Source: Thereva unica
Taxonomy: Eukaryota; Arthropoda; Insecta; Diptera; Therevidae
Reading direction: 5' to 3'
Length of the DNA stretch: 64,000 bases
Assembly (NCBI GenBank): GCA_949987705.1
Contig: OX465281.1
Coordinates: forward strand, 141,904,876 to 141,968,875
Notes under the pieces: model-generated
What the model was told of the DNA's origin: nothing
Database searches by the model: none
The model's input: the letters and a program-made list of their open reading frames with translations, nothing else
Part shown: one piece after another, positions 11,221-21,116 of the stretch
Position numbering within the stretch: position 1 is the first letter of the stretch
Layout: every line of letters starts with the position of its first letter
Translations under genes and position numbers: made by a program

Positions 11221-11629
11221 TCTTCGCCGCCCTGAATGGTTCATTTACACAGGAACCTCAGGAAACCAGCAACAATGCACAGCCAATTCGAATCACCACC
11301 CGGGCCCCATCCAAGACGGAAATAGTAACCGCAATTCATGCGATGGCCAATGGTAAAGCAGCTGGAAAAGATGGCATCCCGCCAGAATTGTTGAAAGCCG
11401 AGTCAAGCCTCATAGCAGATGCGCTTCAGCCAATCCTACAAATAGCATGGAACACCTGTACCTTTCCGGAGGATTGGACGGAAGGTATCATAGTCAAAAT
11501 ACCAAAAAAGGGGGACCTAACAATATGCGACAACTGGAGAGGCATCTGTTTACTATCTACTGTGGGCAAAATTTTGTCCCACATATTACTATCTAGGATA
11601 AGTGAGGCAGTAGACCGAACGCTTAGGAG
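11221..11629 (+). pseudogene. RTE-like RT, N-terminal part
   Basis: An open frame from the truncation point reads through AMANGKAAGKDGIPPELLKA, LQIAWNTCTFPEDW and IVKIPKKGDLTICDNWRGIC, the first RT blocks of the RTE-like group. It ends in SRISEAVDRTLR at the LTR insertion. Joining to 18516 keeps the frame (QQAGFRKGRSC follows), so the host ORF was open when the LTR element entered. It cannot be functional now because the endonuclease is missing and the ORF is split. Confidence 0.9.
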
Positions 11630-13448
11630 TGTAACAGCATAATGGCGCGATATAAATAGTGGGCGCCACTTATGCGAGGTGTTACCCCCTTAGCCACAAG
11701 CCCGGAAGAGCATGGCCAAGGAGCCAACACCATACATAAGAAATAAAAAGAAAATCCGGAACTCCTACGCCGGCCACACGGAGTTGTCTAGCTCGCCGGA
11801 GGGGTCGTGGGGTGTGTGGCCGGGCCTTACCGCGGTTGGTTCACCACTTACCTGTGACTATAACACTCATCTTCCGACTCCATCCTTCGGCATCGCCTGA
11901 ACCGTGTCACTGTAGTGCGGTCCCGTGCCAACTCGTGGTATGGATAACCACCAGCTGACCAGGAAAGGCACTACCTAAGACTCCTGAAAAAAAAACGCCA
12001 TCCGCCCCAACCATTCAAAAAAGAAGAAATCTAGCACATTACTTTCATCATTACAACCATTACAAATTCTTTGTTTATTTCAGGTTCATACATCAATACA
12101 AGAACACCAGGAGTTAAAAATCAATATTCAATAATAATAAAGGCAATGAACTCGAATCATTGTCAGATACAACTACATCTACGTATTCAATTTCAAAAAA
12201 AATTGTATTTTACAATAGTAACTGCCCAGATAAATCCGGTCGATACTAGATATGGAAACGCGTCGCTTTGGTACCAATACGATTAGTTTCTTACAAATGA
12301 TATCACAATTATTGTGTTCAAGATACGGGAAACAATTGTCCCGGAAATAACAAGAAAAACTATTTTCACCAAATGAGCAAACAAACTGACAAAATCATGT
12401 GATTAAGATTAAAAAAAATTAATATGAACTGCGCTAAAAATTATTGTATAGTGCTAAATTAAAGAATGTACGAATATTTTATTTTATTTTGTGTATTTTT
12501 GTTTTTCTTTTGTTGCGTTTTGTTTTGTATTATTTATATTTAATGTATAATTACTTATTTCATAAGGTTCGTACTCACGAAAAATATAATCAGAAACCTC
12601 TTACTAGTAATACCATCCGAAAAACCTTGCTGAAAAATGGCTGCGGCCGTTGTTTTAGTAATTAGCTGCTGTCGGTCAAGGACTGCATTTTTCACCTCTG
12701 GAACGCCTCTGATACCACTAATAACCAAAATGAGCCACCGTTGCTCTTCTCCAGCACCTAATATGTCTCAAAAAAAATCTTCAGAATTGTTCCCCGTCGA
12801 TGAACGGTATTTCGGGGCATTGGCCCAAGGGACAAGAAAAGAATTAATCCAGATCTCCTCCTACTACACAATAATCTGCAGCTACTAAGATTTATATTAT
12901 TTATATCTTCATGGGTTGTTCGCCTTGCACCAGGACGACAGTCCACTTCCAAACACTAGTTTAGGTCTGCAACAGTACACTCTGGGACTCTGGATATCCT
13001 AGCTGGAACACGCCCATGCAAAATTTCAGCTTCGTGGATACTCTCTTCTACTTCATAAGCCGCAATCACATATGCTCAGCACCAGATCCAAAATTAATGT
13101 GCATAATAAGGAATCGCCGTCCAAAAAACTTCCTTTTACCCGGAGTATACCAATCAACGAAATCCCTTATTCAAAATTACACAACTGCCTTTCTTAAGAA
13201 TGGTTTTTTTTCCAAATTTTACAAATCCTTTGTGGACAAATTATATACTTTTTTTCCTTTCCGGACTGACTTCCTAACTGATTCCCCAATTTTTTCCTGA
13301 CTCATCCAATTATTTTTTTTTCTCGCCTACCTCCTTTAAAATTTTTCCTTTTCCTACAAAGTGATTTACAATAAATTTCCCATTACCTACAAGGTGATTT
13401 CCAAAATAAATTTCCCCACCCAAATAAATAATAATTCCGACCGTTACA
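11630..13448 (-). repeat. 3' LTR of the MIF4G element
   Basis: 1819 bp, matching 16693-18511 almost base for base at a constant offset of 5063. Its ends on the plus strand are TGTAACAGCATAATGG and TTCCGACCGTTACA. Short open frames in it appear identically in the other LTR and have no domain; they are not treated as genes. Long LTRs of 1.8 kb are unusual for gypsy elements, although the Osvaldo/Ulysses group has long ones. Confidence 0.95.
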
Positions 13449-14637
13449 TACCCTCGGGTCCACGAGGCCGACTCGCGAGGCAGTGAGGAGCCGAAAAAAA
13501 CGGACGGTTTTTATGCCGTAGGTCTAATATGTTTGGCGCCAATGTGGGACTCAACTCACGACCTGAGAATAGGAGTCTCATGTTCTGCTCTGACTGAGCT
13601 AGCCGGGCTGTTCAGGTTCTCCACAGAGTCGTCTCCATACGGAGTGAAAAAGGAAAAGTTGGGCGTACGGTCACAACCGTATTTTCGGGATGATCAGCCT
13701 GAAAAACCTCCCGGAGGAATATCTGAAGGTACAAATATCAGGCGGAAGACAATACCACATTGTCCCCCTACTGATATCTATACGTCTCCAACCATTCTCA
13801 CCCAAACCCAGGGTGCTTTCGCTCCATCGGCACAACCTCCAGCAATGCCATATTGCCTTCGACTCATCCCGGTGAAACGACAGACACCCAGTTCGCCGAG
13901 AGACCTTCTCCAGACTGACCGAAAATAAAAAAATATCATGGTGGTGTCTGGTCTGGCAGATCCGGATGAATACTTCATCAAAGCTTGGCCCCAGACGGCC
14001 AAGAGAAACAAGGAGGTGTACCATCCGCTAGGGAAGCTACCTAAGCGGACCACGCCGGGTACCCTATCATTAACCGGTGAAGCCGGCGAGATGCCTTCTT
14101 AGGGCTACTCAGAGGAGCGCTTGCTTCGATGACACTTCTGGCATTAGACCTAACTTCCCCCAAAGAATTTTATCACAATCAACGAAATTGTGCCAGGACA
14201 TTAACCTATGTAATTAAAAATTTAACGGTTAAAAATTCAATACAAATACGGGTTGGTTCCAAATTTCAAACTAATTTTTAACAGCTCCGTGACGTTCCAC
14301 CTAATAACTTGCAACGAAAGTATTATGTTACCAACTTAAAGCAGCTACACGACCAACTTCCACAATAACAATAGCTCATACTGATAAAAAAACGACTGAA
14401 AATAACGTGAATGATCGACTAGTAATAGACCAGCAACGAATACGCTGAATTTATAATCTAACATCGGACCCCGATATAATGATGTAGTGCTTACTATTCC
14501 AAAAAAACAAAACGTAGATATGCTCAGTGTACGCCTAGCAAGGTAACATACGATGCCTAACCAGGGTGTATAAAAGAACCAACTAAGATAATCGAAAATA
14601 TCATTAAAGCGGAGTTACGCAGGTGATTCAATAGAAA
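13449..14637 (-). other. 3' untranslated region of the MIF4G element
   Basis: The first 480 bp next to the LTR (13449-13930) match gypsy-3 at 58316-59065: the boundary word TACCCTCGGGTCCAC, the tRNA-like module, and one copy of a module of about 240 bp (13688-13927) that gypsy-3 has twice. From about 13935 to 14637 no match to gypsy-3 is seen. That part could be the 3' UTR of the captured host mRNA or sequence from another family member. No ORF here is supported. Confidence 0.75.
13534..13608 (-). other. tRNA-Lys-like module with encoded CCA
   Basis: On the minus strand the 75 nt begin GCCCGGCTAGCTCAGTCAG, have an anticodon-arm-like part TGAGACTCCTATTCTCA and end ATTGGCGCCA. Length, A-box (TAGCTCAGTCAG), anticodon stem and 3' CCA all resemble tRNA-Lys. 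The loop would read CCT rather than TTT or CTT, the B box is degenerate, and one acceptor position is missing, so it is a tRNA-derived module and not a functional tRNA gene. It lies in the sense strand of the element, 85 bp from the 3' LTR. A second version lies at 58401-58469. Confidence 0.8.
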
Positions 14638-15543
14638 TTACGAAATTAATTTTAGCACAGCCTCGAGAGTTACTTTAGGACCTTCAGGTGCAGTTCCTGA
14701 CGATGCTGAATTACTTAAACCACGTATTAGTGTGGCGATTTCGGCCGGACAGTCTACTTTTAGTTCACAACCTATTATCTTACAAATGCGACACAGGCAT
14801 TCAAGATTTTCGGGAGTTGGCTCCTGGAGTAACTGGGCCATTAACAACCTTACATTTTGGCCGAGTTCCATCATATGCGATCCCCCCAACTTTAATTGTC
14901 CATATAATTCAGCGAAAAATAGAGTGATACCTCTCACCCTTCGACGGTGCATTTGCCTGTAACGCGAAATTTCATCCAGATGATAAGCTACCGTTAACCT
15001 AAGCAAACTCCTAAAAATACTATTTCCCACCGGGTTCATAGAGTCAAACAGTACATATAACTTAGCTCCTGTGTTAACGAAAGTCTGTTCGTCAATGGAT
15101 TGATTGTAAATAATTTCCATCACATTGCTTAACACAAAATGATTATCCTTCACATCTGCAAATACAGTACATGCTCTCGACGCTATGGTATCGAAAGATT
15201 CCGGCTTTTCTTTTAGACAATTAACAATAGTCCATGCGTAATTCACAGCTTTAATCTCGTCTGCTGTCGGTCCACATCTCCCTACCGTGCGAGAAGTTGA
15301 GTCATGTTCTGCCATCGGCGCAGTCTGGATGGCAGTCGACGACGAAGGATAGCCCCCAGTCCCAGATAGTGGTAGTCGTGATACCGAGCATCTCCTAACT
15401 GGAGTAAAAGCCAGGATGACAGGTGACCGTCGAGGTACAAACTCCTTTGCGAGAGGAGATAAAGATGAAAAAATATGTGGCCTTCGTAGCACCTTATGCC
15501 GGATGGGCAGGCCATAAAAGGTGCGTCCGCACAAGTCGCCCAT
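14638..15543 (-). CDS. PAM2-MIF4G protein, PAIP1-like, captured by an LTR retrotransposon
   Basis: The intact 301-codon ORF is the only one in the internal region. Residues 26-37 (SSLSPLAKEFVP) fit the PAM2 motif, which binds the MLLE domain of poly(A)-binding protein. Residues about 97-275 form a MIF4G HEAT domain: IIYNQSIDEQTFVNTGAKL, RRRVRGITLFFAELYGQL and ENLECLCRICKIIGCELK are its typical helices. PAM2 followed by MIF4G is the layout of PAIP1; eIF4G, CTIF and MIF4GD are less likely because they lack this pairing. By family knowledge such proteins link PABP to eIF4A and stimulate or tune translation in the cytoplasm. The first ATG is used because PAM2 precedes the next in-frame ATG at residue 77. 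There are no stops, frameshifts or introns, as expected for a retrocopied gene. It would be transcribed from the right-hand LTR. Confidence 0.9.
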   Translation of the reverse strand: MGDLCGRTFYGLPIRHKVLRRPHIFSSLSPLAKEFVPRRSPVILAFTPVRRCSVSRLPLSGTGGYPSSSTAIQTAPMAEHDSTSRTVGRCGPTADEIKAVNYAWTIVNCLKEKPESFDTIASRACTVFADVKDNHFVLSNVMEIIYNQSIDEQTFVNTGAKLYVLFDSMNPVGNSIFRSLLRLTVAYHLDEISRYRQMHRRRVRGITLFFAELYGQLKLGGSHMMELGQNVRLLMAQLLQEPTPENLECLCRICKIIGCELKVDCPAEIATLIRGLSNSASSGTAPEGPKVTLEAVLKLIS

Positions 15544-16676
15544 GATTACCTACTATAGTATTAACAAACAAAAAAAATTCCCCACGATATAATCAAAACA
15601 AAAACAAACGATAACCAGTAAGAAGAAGGTTGCATTAAACAAATCAACTAGAAGTTAATAATATTGTGTGTAACCCCCGAAAAAGAATCAACAGTGATTA
15701 GTGTGTAAAACAATCAAAGTGTATTAATGTCTATATATATTAGTGTATAAGAGTGAGTAATTAGCTTTAATTCAGTATAAGCGAGGAATGGTTGAGACGG
15801 ATAACATTTCCCCTCAGGGCTCCCGCATGGTCGATGTCCTCGATGGCAGTTGGTGAAAACTATGAAGCATAGTCATCACCAAGTGTCATCAAGGTCGCCG
15901 ACACAGCTTCAGGTCCGCACCGAAAGAAGGACGGAAACAAAAAGTCAAAGGGCATAGTCACGAAAGGGAAGGAAACTTCTTCAAAAATAAAAAAAATTTA
16001 GAAGTAGTCCGCTGTCCAGCCACTCCTGAGCTACCTCTCGGAAAATCAATCAGGAGGGAAGAACAGACAGAGAAAAATGGACGCAGGAAATAAACAAAAA
16101 ATAGAATTTACTAATCTGAATGGACCTTCCGAAGGAACAAGGGGCGCAGTGGCAGGCGTTAACACGCCTGTTACCAAAGACGGTTAAGCCCTTGTCCCAA
16201 CTTCGAGACCATCAGGAAAAATTAAACAGGATCTTGACCTTGGACTGACGCAGTGTCAGGCGGTATCACGTCTGTCAACACAGACATCGACCAAGAACCA
16301 AGACAAAGATGAACAGCTACTACCCCTTCACGCATGGCCAAGCAAACACCGCTTGTTAGCAAGCCGTGAAGGATAGCACGGTTCGAAGCTACTCCAAAAC
16401 GAAGAAGTTACCGCAGCAGAGAACGGGTAGGCCTAAAAGCGAAGACAAATAAAAATTCACATAGAATTTGGACAATGATGCTGCAAAAAAATTCGAAAAA
16501 ACAGACAAAGGCTAAGGCTTCGCGGTACTACCTTAGCCCACGGCGAGCGCTGGGTAAACGTGGTGAACCATAAACAAAAAATCAAACGTTGTCCGTGAAG
16601 GCACAAGTGGTACTGAACCAAAAAAAAATTTAAACTTCAAGGTCCGTGTAGGACAGTCAACGGGCTTTAAAAGCTT
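15544..16676 (-). other. 5' leader of the MIF4G element
   Basis: About 1.1 kb without a supported ORF. Large parts match the gypsy-3 leader at 63599-64000, for example CGATAACCAGTAAGAAGAAG, GGTTGCATTAAACAAATCAA and TCGATGGCAGTTGGTGAAAA. Similarity breaks off at about 15575-15600, just upstream of the MIF4G start codon, which marks the 5' junction of the captured segment. Leader retention fits a need for RNA packaging signals. Confidence 0.85.
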
Positions 16677-16688
16677 CGTTGGGCGCCA
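16677..16688 (-). promoter_or_regulatory. Primer binding site, tRNA-Lys type
   Basis: The minus strand reads TGGCGCCCAACG, 4 nt inside the right LTR. This is complementary to the last 12 nt of eukaryotic tRNA-Lys including CCA; complementarity ends after that. It fixes the element orientation as minus and explains the right LTR as the 5' LTR. Confidence 0.85.
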
Positions 16689-16692
16689 TTTA

Positions 16693-18511
16693 TGTAACAG
16701 CATAATGGCGCGATATAAATAGTGGGCGCCACTTATGCGAGGTGTTACCCCCTTAGCCACAAGCCCGGAAGAGCATGGCCAAGGAGCCAACACCATACAT
16801 AAGAAATAAAAAGAAAATCCGGAACTCCTACGCCGGCCACACGGAGTTGTCTAGCTCGCCGGAGGGGTCGTGGGGTGTGTGGCCGGGCCTTACCGCGGTT
16901 GGTTCACCACTTACCTGTGACTATAACACTCATCTTCCGACTCCATCCTTCGGCATCGCCTGAACCGTGTCACTGTAGTGCGGTCCCGTGCCAACTCGTG
17001 GTATGGATAACCACCAGCTGACCAGGAAAGGCACTACCTAAGACTCCTGAAAAAAAAACGCCATCCGCCCCAACCATTCAAAAAAGAAGAAATCTAGCAC
17101 ATTACTTTCATCATTACAACCATTACAAATTCTTTGTTTATTTCAGGTTCATACATCAATACAAGAACACCAGGAGTTAAAAATCAATATTCAATAATAA
17201 TAAAGGCAATGAACTCGAATCATTGTCAGATACAACTACATCTACGTATTCAATTTCAAAAAAAATTGTATTTTACAATAGTAACTGCCCAGATAAATCC
17301 GGTCGATACTAGATATGGAAACGCGTCGCTTTGGTACCAATACGATTAGTTTCTTACAAATGATATCACAATTATTGTGTTCAAGATACGGGAAACAATT
17401 GTCCCGGAAATAACAAGAAAAACTATTTTCACCAAATGAGCAAACAAACTGACAAAATCATGTGATTAAGATTAAAAAAAATTAATATGAACTGCGCTAA
17501 AAATTATTGTATAGTGCTAAATTAAAGAATGTACGAATATTTTATTTTATTTTGTGTATTTTTGTTTTTCTTTTGTTGCGTTTTGTTTTGTATTATTTAT
17601 ATTTAATGTATAATTACTTATTTCATAAGGTTCGTACTCACGAAAAATATAATCAGAAACCTCTTACTAGTAATACCATCCGAAAAACCTTGCTGAAAAA
17701 TGGCTGCGACCGTTGTTTTAGTAATTAGCTGCTGTCGGTCAAGGACTGCATTTTTCACCTCTGGAACGCCTCTGATACCACTAATAACCAAAATGAGCCA
17801 CCGTTGCTCTTCTCCAGCACCTAATATGTCTCAAAAAAAATCTTCAGAATTGTTCCCCGTCGATGAACGGTATTTCGGGGCATTGGCCCAAGGGACAAGA
17901 AAAGAATTAATCCAGATCTCCTCCTACTACACAATAATCTGCAGCTACTAAGATTTATATTATTTATATCTTCATGGGTTGTTCGCCTTGCACCAGGACG
18001 ACAGTCCACTTCCAAACACTAGTTTAGGTCTGCAACAGTACACTCTGGGACTCTGGATATCCTAGCTGGAACACGCCCATGCAAAATTTCAGCTTCGTGG
18101 ATACTCTCTTCTACTTCATAAGCCGCAATCACATATGCTCAGCACCAGATCCAAAATTAATGTGCATAATAAGGAATCGCCGTCCAAAAAACTTCCTTTT
18201 ACCCGGAGTATACCAATCAACGAAATCCCTTATTCAAAATTACACAACTGCCTTTCTTAAGAATGGTTTTTTTTCCAAATTTTACAAATCCTTTGTGGAC
18301 AAATTATATACTTTTTTTCCTTTCCGGACTGACTTCCTAACTGATTCCCCAATTTTTTCCTGACTCATCCAATTATTTTTTTTTCTCGCCTACCTCCTTT
18401 AAAATTTTTCCTTTTCCTACAAAGTGATTTACAATAAATTTCCCATTACCTACAAGGTGATTTCCAAAATAAATTTCCCCACCCAAATAAATAATAATTC
18501 CGACCGTTACA
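16693..18511 (-). repeat. 5' LTR of the MIF4G element
   Basis: 1819 bp, the partner of 11630-13448. It should hold the promoter and start site for the element RNA. The right edge borders the GGAG target duplication at 18512-18515 and the resumed RTE reading frame. Confidence 0.95.
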
Positions 18512-18515
18512 GGAG

Positions 18516-19701
18516 GCAGCAGGCCGGATTCAGGAAGGGCCGCTCATGTATTGATCATATCAACACCTTACGAATTATAGTGGAGCAGTCTACTGAATTC
18601 CGATCCCCCCTTTACCTTGCTTTCGTAGATAATGAGAAAGCGTTCGACTCGGTCAATAGGAGCTTTATATGGCAGGCACTACGGCGACGTGGACTGCCTG
18701 ATAAAATAATAGAATTGATAAAAGCCCTATATAACAATTCCAAATGCAGAGTTCTCCATAATGGAAAATTATCCGACAGCTTCGAGGTGAGCTCAGGAGT
18801 ACGACAAGGATGCCTACTCTCGCCTTTACTATTTCTTATAGTAATAAATGACATCCTTGTCGGCGCTCTAGATAGTAGAACAGGCGGCATACAATGGGGT
18901 TTGTTAGACCGCCTTAAGGATCTCGACTACGCAGATGATATCTGTTTGCTGGCCCACAGACACCAGGACCTCAAAAACATGATTAACAATTTGGCAACAG
19001 AAAGTAGTCCAGCAGGCTTAAGGCTAAATCCGACTAAAACTAAAGAAATGCGGATAAATGTAAACACCATTGAACGAACAGCGCTGAATAACCGTGACGT
19101 GGAACTGGTAAATAAATTCTGCTACCTCGGTAGTATTATTACCGAAAATGGCGGTGCAGAAGAAGATGTCAGTTCCAGAATAAATAAAGCACGAGGCGCA
19201 TATGCATGCCTGTTCCGCATATGGAGATCAACGGAGATCTCAACTAACACCAAATTGCGGCTGTTCAACTCCAACGTGAAGGCAGTACTTTTGTACGGTT
19301 GCGAAACATGGAAAGTCACCCAATTCATCACAGGGCGCCTACAAGTCTTCATCAACAGATGCCTTCGTCGTATCCTAAAAATTCGCTGGCAAGATAGAAT
19401 CTCAAACGAAGAACTATGGCGCCGTGCCGGCCAAGAAAGGATAGACGACCAAATCAGGCGAAGGAAATGGAATTGGGTAGGCCACACCTTGCGACGCGAA
19501 AACGAAAATCTAGCCAAACAGGCCCTTGACTGGAATCCGCAAGGATCCCGTCGAGTAGGACGACCTAGAACAACGTGGAGGAGAACCCTACTAGCAGAAG
19601 CCGCAACAACTGGGAGATCCTGGTCGGAGCTGAAAGCTGTCGCGCAAAACAGAGTCCGCTGGAGGGCAACTGTTTCCGCCCTATGTCCCATGAGGGATTA
19701 A
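18516..19701 (+). pseudogene. RTE-like RT, C-terminal part
   Basis: Continues the ORF of 11221-11629. It begins QQAGFRKGRSCIDHINTLRI, then VRQGCLLSPLLF, the catalytic box DYADDICLLA near 18930, and the C-terminal part GHTLRR, ALDWNPQGSRRVGRPRTTWR and RWRATVSALCP. The stop is TAA at 19699-19701, followed by the ATG-rich 3' tail. The frame also stays open leftwards into the LTR up to 18424, but this is accidental. All RT catalytic residues seem present; inactivity comes from 5' truncation and the insertion. The clade is called RTE-like from the C-terminal signature and the microsatellite tail. Confidence 0.92.
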
Positions 19702-19787
19702 AGGAGCGCAATGATGAAAAATGATGATGATCATACTGGGAAGTTGATCGTGTGGACCGAAAGGGTCGAACCCACATCCCAACTAGT

Positions 19788-20576
19788 TTAATTTTATATG
19801 GTTATTTACATGATTTTAAAACGAAATCACGCATTTTTAAAATTTTTGTCTGTCTGTATGTCTGTTTGTTCGGGCTGATCTCGGAAACGACTAATCCGAT
19901 TGGGATGGGACTTTCACTGGAAGATTCAGTATTTTGACGCGAATATTTTAGGCTATTTATATGCACTATGCCTGTATGTATGGATGTATGTATGTAGACA
20001 AATCTTGAAAATTGTTTTTGACCCACTTCCATATAACCGATCAGCTTCAAATTTGGAACACATGTACAGTTCAAGTGACGATGCAATCTGACCATTTTAT
20101 AAAAAAACAAGGTGGCCGTTTCAAGATGGCGGCCGAATTTCGCATTTGTGCTCGTTGACCACCGACATGGGTATCAAATGAAAGGGGATGATAAGTATAA
20201 TATACATAATTACCTATTTGGTGTCATGCCAAATTAAAAATGGCGGCCGGATCAAAATAACGGCCAAAACAGATGGCGGATTACTTTTTTATTTACATCA
20301 CGATCGGTATGGGTATAAAATGAAAAGATATGACAAGTAGAATACTATTACCTGGATGGCGTAATTCCAAATTCAAAATGGCAGCCAACTCAAAATGACG
20401 GACTGCATTTTTTACAATGCTCTCGGTATGGATACCAAATAAAAGTGTATGATGAGTAGAGTACAGAGGGTGACCTCCTATGTTTTTGTTTAAAAATGCA
20501 CTACAAAGTAAAAACTTATGTTGAATGAAACCTTTTTTGCTAAAGCCAGTATATATTGTTACATCCCAGAACACCG
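19788..20576 (+). repeat. Interspersed repeat with GATGGCGGCC modules (right part)
   Basis: TTTTATATGGTTATTTACAT, GTCTGTTTGTTCGGG and GACTAATCCGATTGGGATGG match 50100-50270. The left part of this copy is at 10200-10267, so the whole nest 10268-19787 inserted into it. Further right are diverged satellite-like units with CATGGGTATCAAATGAAAGG, AAAATGGCGGCC and GATGCAATCTGACCATTTT, related to the arrays at 2936-6304 and 39139-41460. No gene is supported. Confidence 0.75.
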
Positions 20577-20750
20577 ACAGCTCACCATTTTCATAATTTA
20601 TTTTCTTCATTAAAACCCTTAGCGACAATTCATTTCAATTCGTCTTAAATTTAATTCTTAAAAACTAAATAAACAACGTTGCATTCTTATGAGATACAAA
20701 TTGCAAGCAAATGTCGGGATTCATATTACAGTAACGTCTGTTCTCACGCG
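20577..20750 (+). repeat. gypsy-2 5' LTR, left part
   Basis: ACAGCTCACCATTTTCATAA through TTCTCACGCG matches the start of the intact 3' LTR at 48228-48436, except that 33 bp present in the 3' LTR (near 48251-48283) are absent here. It is cut after CACGCG by the errantivirus-like insertion and resumes at 27773. Confidence 0.88.
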
Positions 20751-21116
20751 AGTTTTATTTCTTTTCATTTAAATAAAAGAAAAATAATAGAATAATATAA
20801 AACTTTATTTTAAAAATAAAATATATTTATTAAAAACGGCTTTAAAGCTCTGCGACGGTCTTAAGACTGACTTAATTAATTTTTCATCATGTTAGATTAT
20901 GTTTTTCTGACCATTGCAATTTTTGCTGACCGATACATTTTCTTATCTTTGCAGGTAAGTTTTTATGGGAACAGAGTACTTTAAGTTTTCTCATTAGATA
21001 TGGTAAGTATTGAAATATGAACCTTGGTCACGTTGTACTAACGGAAATGTCGCGACCATGGGAATATTAGAAGGAGTTTTTGAATTGTTTCGCTAAGGAT
21101 TTTTGCTGACATAACT
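20751..21116 (-). repeat. Errantivirus-like element 3' LTR
   Basis: 366 bp, with ends AGTTTTATTTC and GACATAACT on the plus strand. The internal side carries CCTCCCTCCTT, i.e. a polypurine tract AAGGAGGGAGG on the minus strand directly before the LTR. The env frame runs into this LTR before stopping. Confidence 0.95.

Larger units (their letters stand above)
11630..18511 (-). mobile_element. Non-autonomous LTR retrotransposon carrying a PAM2-MIF4G gene
   Basis: Two LTRs of 1819 bp each flank an internal region of 3244 bp. The target duplication GGAG is at 11626-11629 and 18512-18515, and the LTR ends are TG...CA. The orientation is minus: a tRNA-Lys-type primer binding site lies just inside the right LTR, and the single ORF is on the minus strand. 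No gag, protease, RT or integrase is present. LTRs, leader and 3' region match gypsy-3 (56530-64000), which carries gag and pol, so it is probably mobilised in trans by that family. I saw one clear LTR-LTR difference (GCTGCGGCC against GCTGCGACC), which implies a recent insertion. Confidence 0.95.
11221..19729 (+). mobile_element. 5'-truncated RTE-like retrotransposon, copy A (split by an LTR element)
   Basis: Flanked by the 8-bp direct repeat ATCATACT (11213-11220 and 19730-19737). The undisturbed site is visible in HINE-like copy 2 (CCATCATACTGGGAAGC near 48056). The 3' end is GCGCAATGATGAAAAATGATG, a short ATG-type tail as seen in RTE elements instead of poly-A. The protein start and endonuclease are absent through 5' truncation. 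Its RT is interrupted at 11629/18512 by the LTR retrotransposon. Confidence 0.92.
10268..19787 (+). mobile_element. Helentron-associated (HINE-like) repeat, copy 1, with nested insertions
   Basis: It starts ACTTCCCAGTAAAGGAAGTT (itself a hairpin). About 60 bp before its end it has the inverted match ATACTGGGAAGTTGAT, then a hairpin (GTGTGGACCGAAAGGGTCG...CCCACA) and the end CAACTAGT. A 5' subterminal repeat, its inverse near the 3' end and a 3' hairpin are the hallmarks of Helentron non-autonomous elements such as DINE-1. The undisturbed host repeat at 50036-50337 reads T-rich across the insertion point, consistent with insertion between T and T without duplication. The family call is inference; copy 2 is at 43789-48115. 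Confidence 0.65.

Noticed and set aside
11712..13300. Several 62-94 aa frames repeated at 16775-18363
   Set aside because: They lie in the two identical LTRs, on the strand opposite to the element; identity reflects LTR duplication, not selection on proteins.
13534..13608. Functional tRNA gene
   Set aside because: The CCT anticodon does not fit the Lys-like body, the B box is degenerate, an acceptor base is missing and CCA is encoded; better read as a tRNA-derived module.
15282..15515. 77-aa frame overlapping the MIF4G ORF in another phase
   Set aside because: Shadow of the long ORF; no motif, and the PAM2-MIF4G frame explains the region.
18424..18515. N-terminal extension of the 425-aa RTE frame
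   Set aside because: It lies in the LTR; the true RTE sequence begins at the GGAG duplication.
19122..19691. 189-aa minus-strand frame
   Set aside because: Antisense shadow of the RTE RT, whose catalytic motifs are clear on the plus strand.
20555..20576. TGTTACATCCC as the start of the gypsy-2 5' LTR
   Set aside because: Attractive because it begins with TG, but the 3' LTR shows no such sequence before ACAGCTCACC, so it was left outside the LTR.
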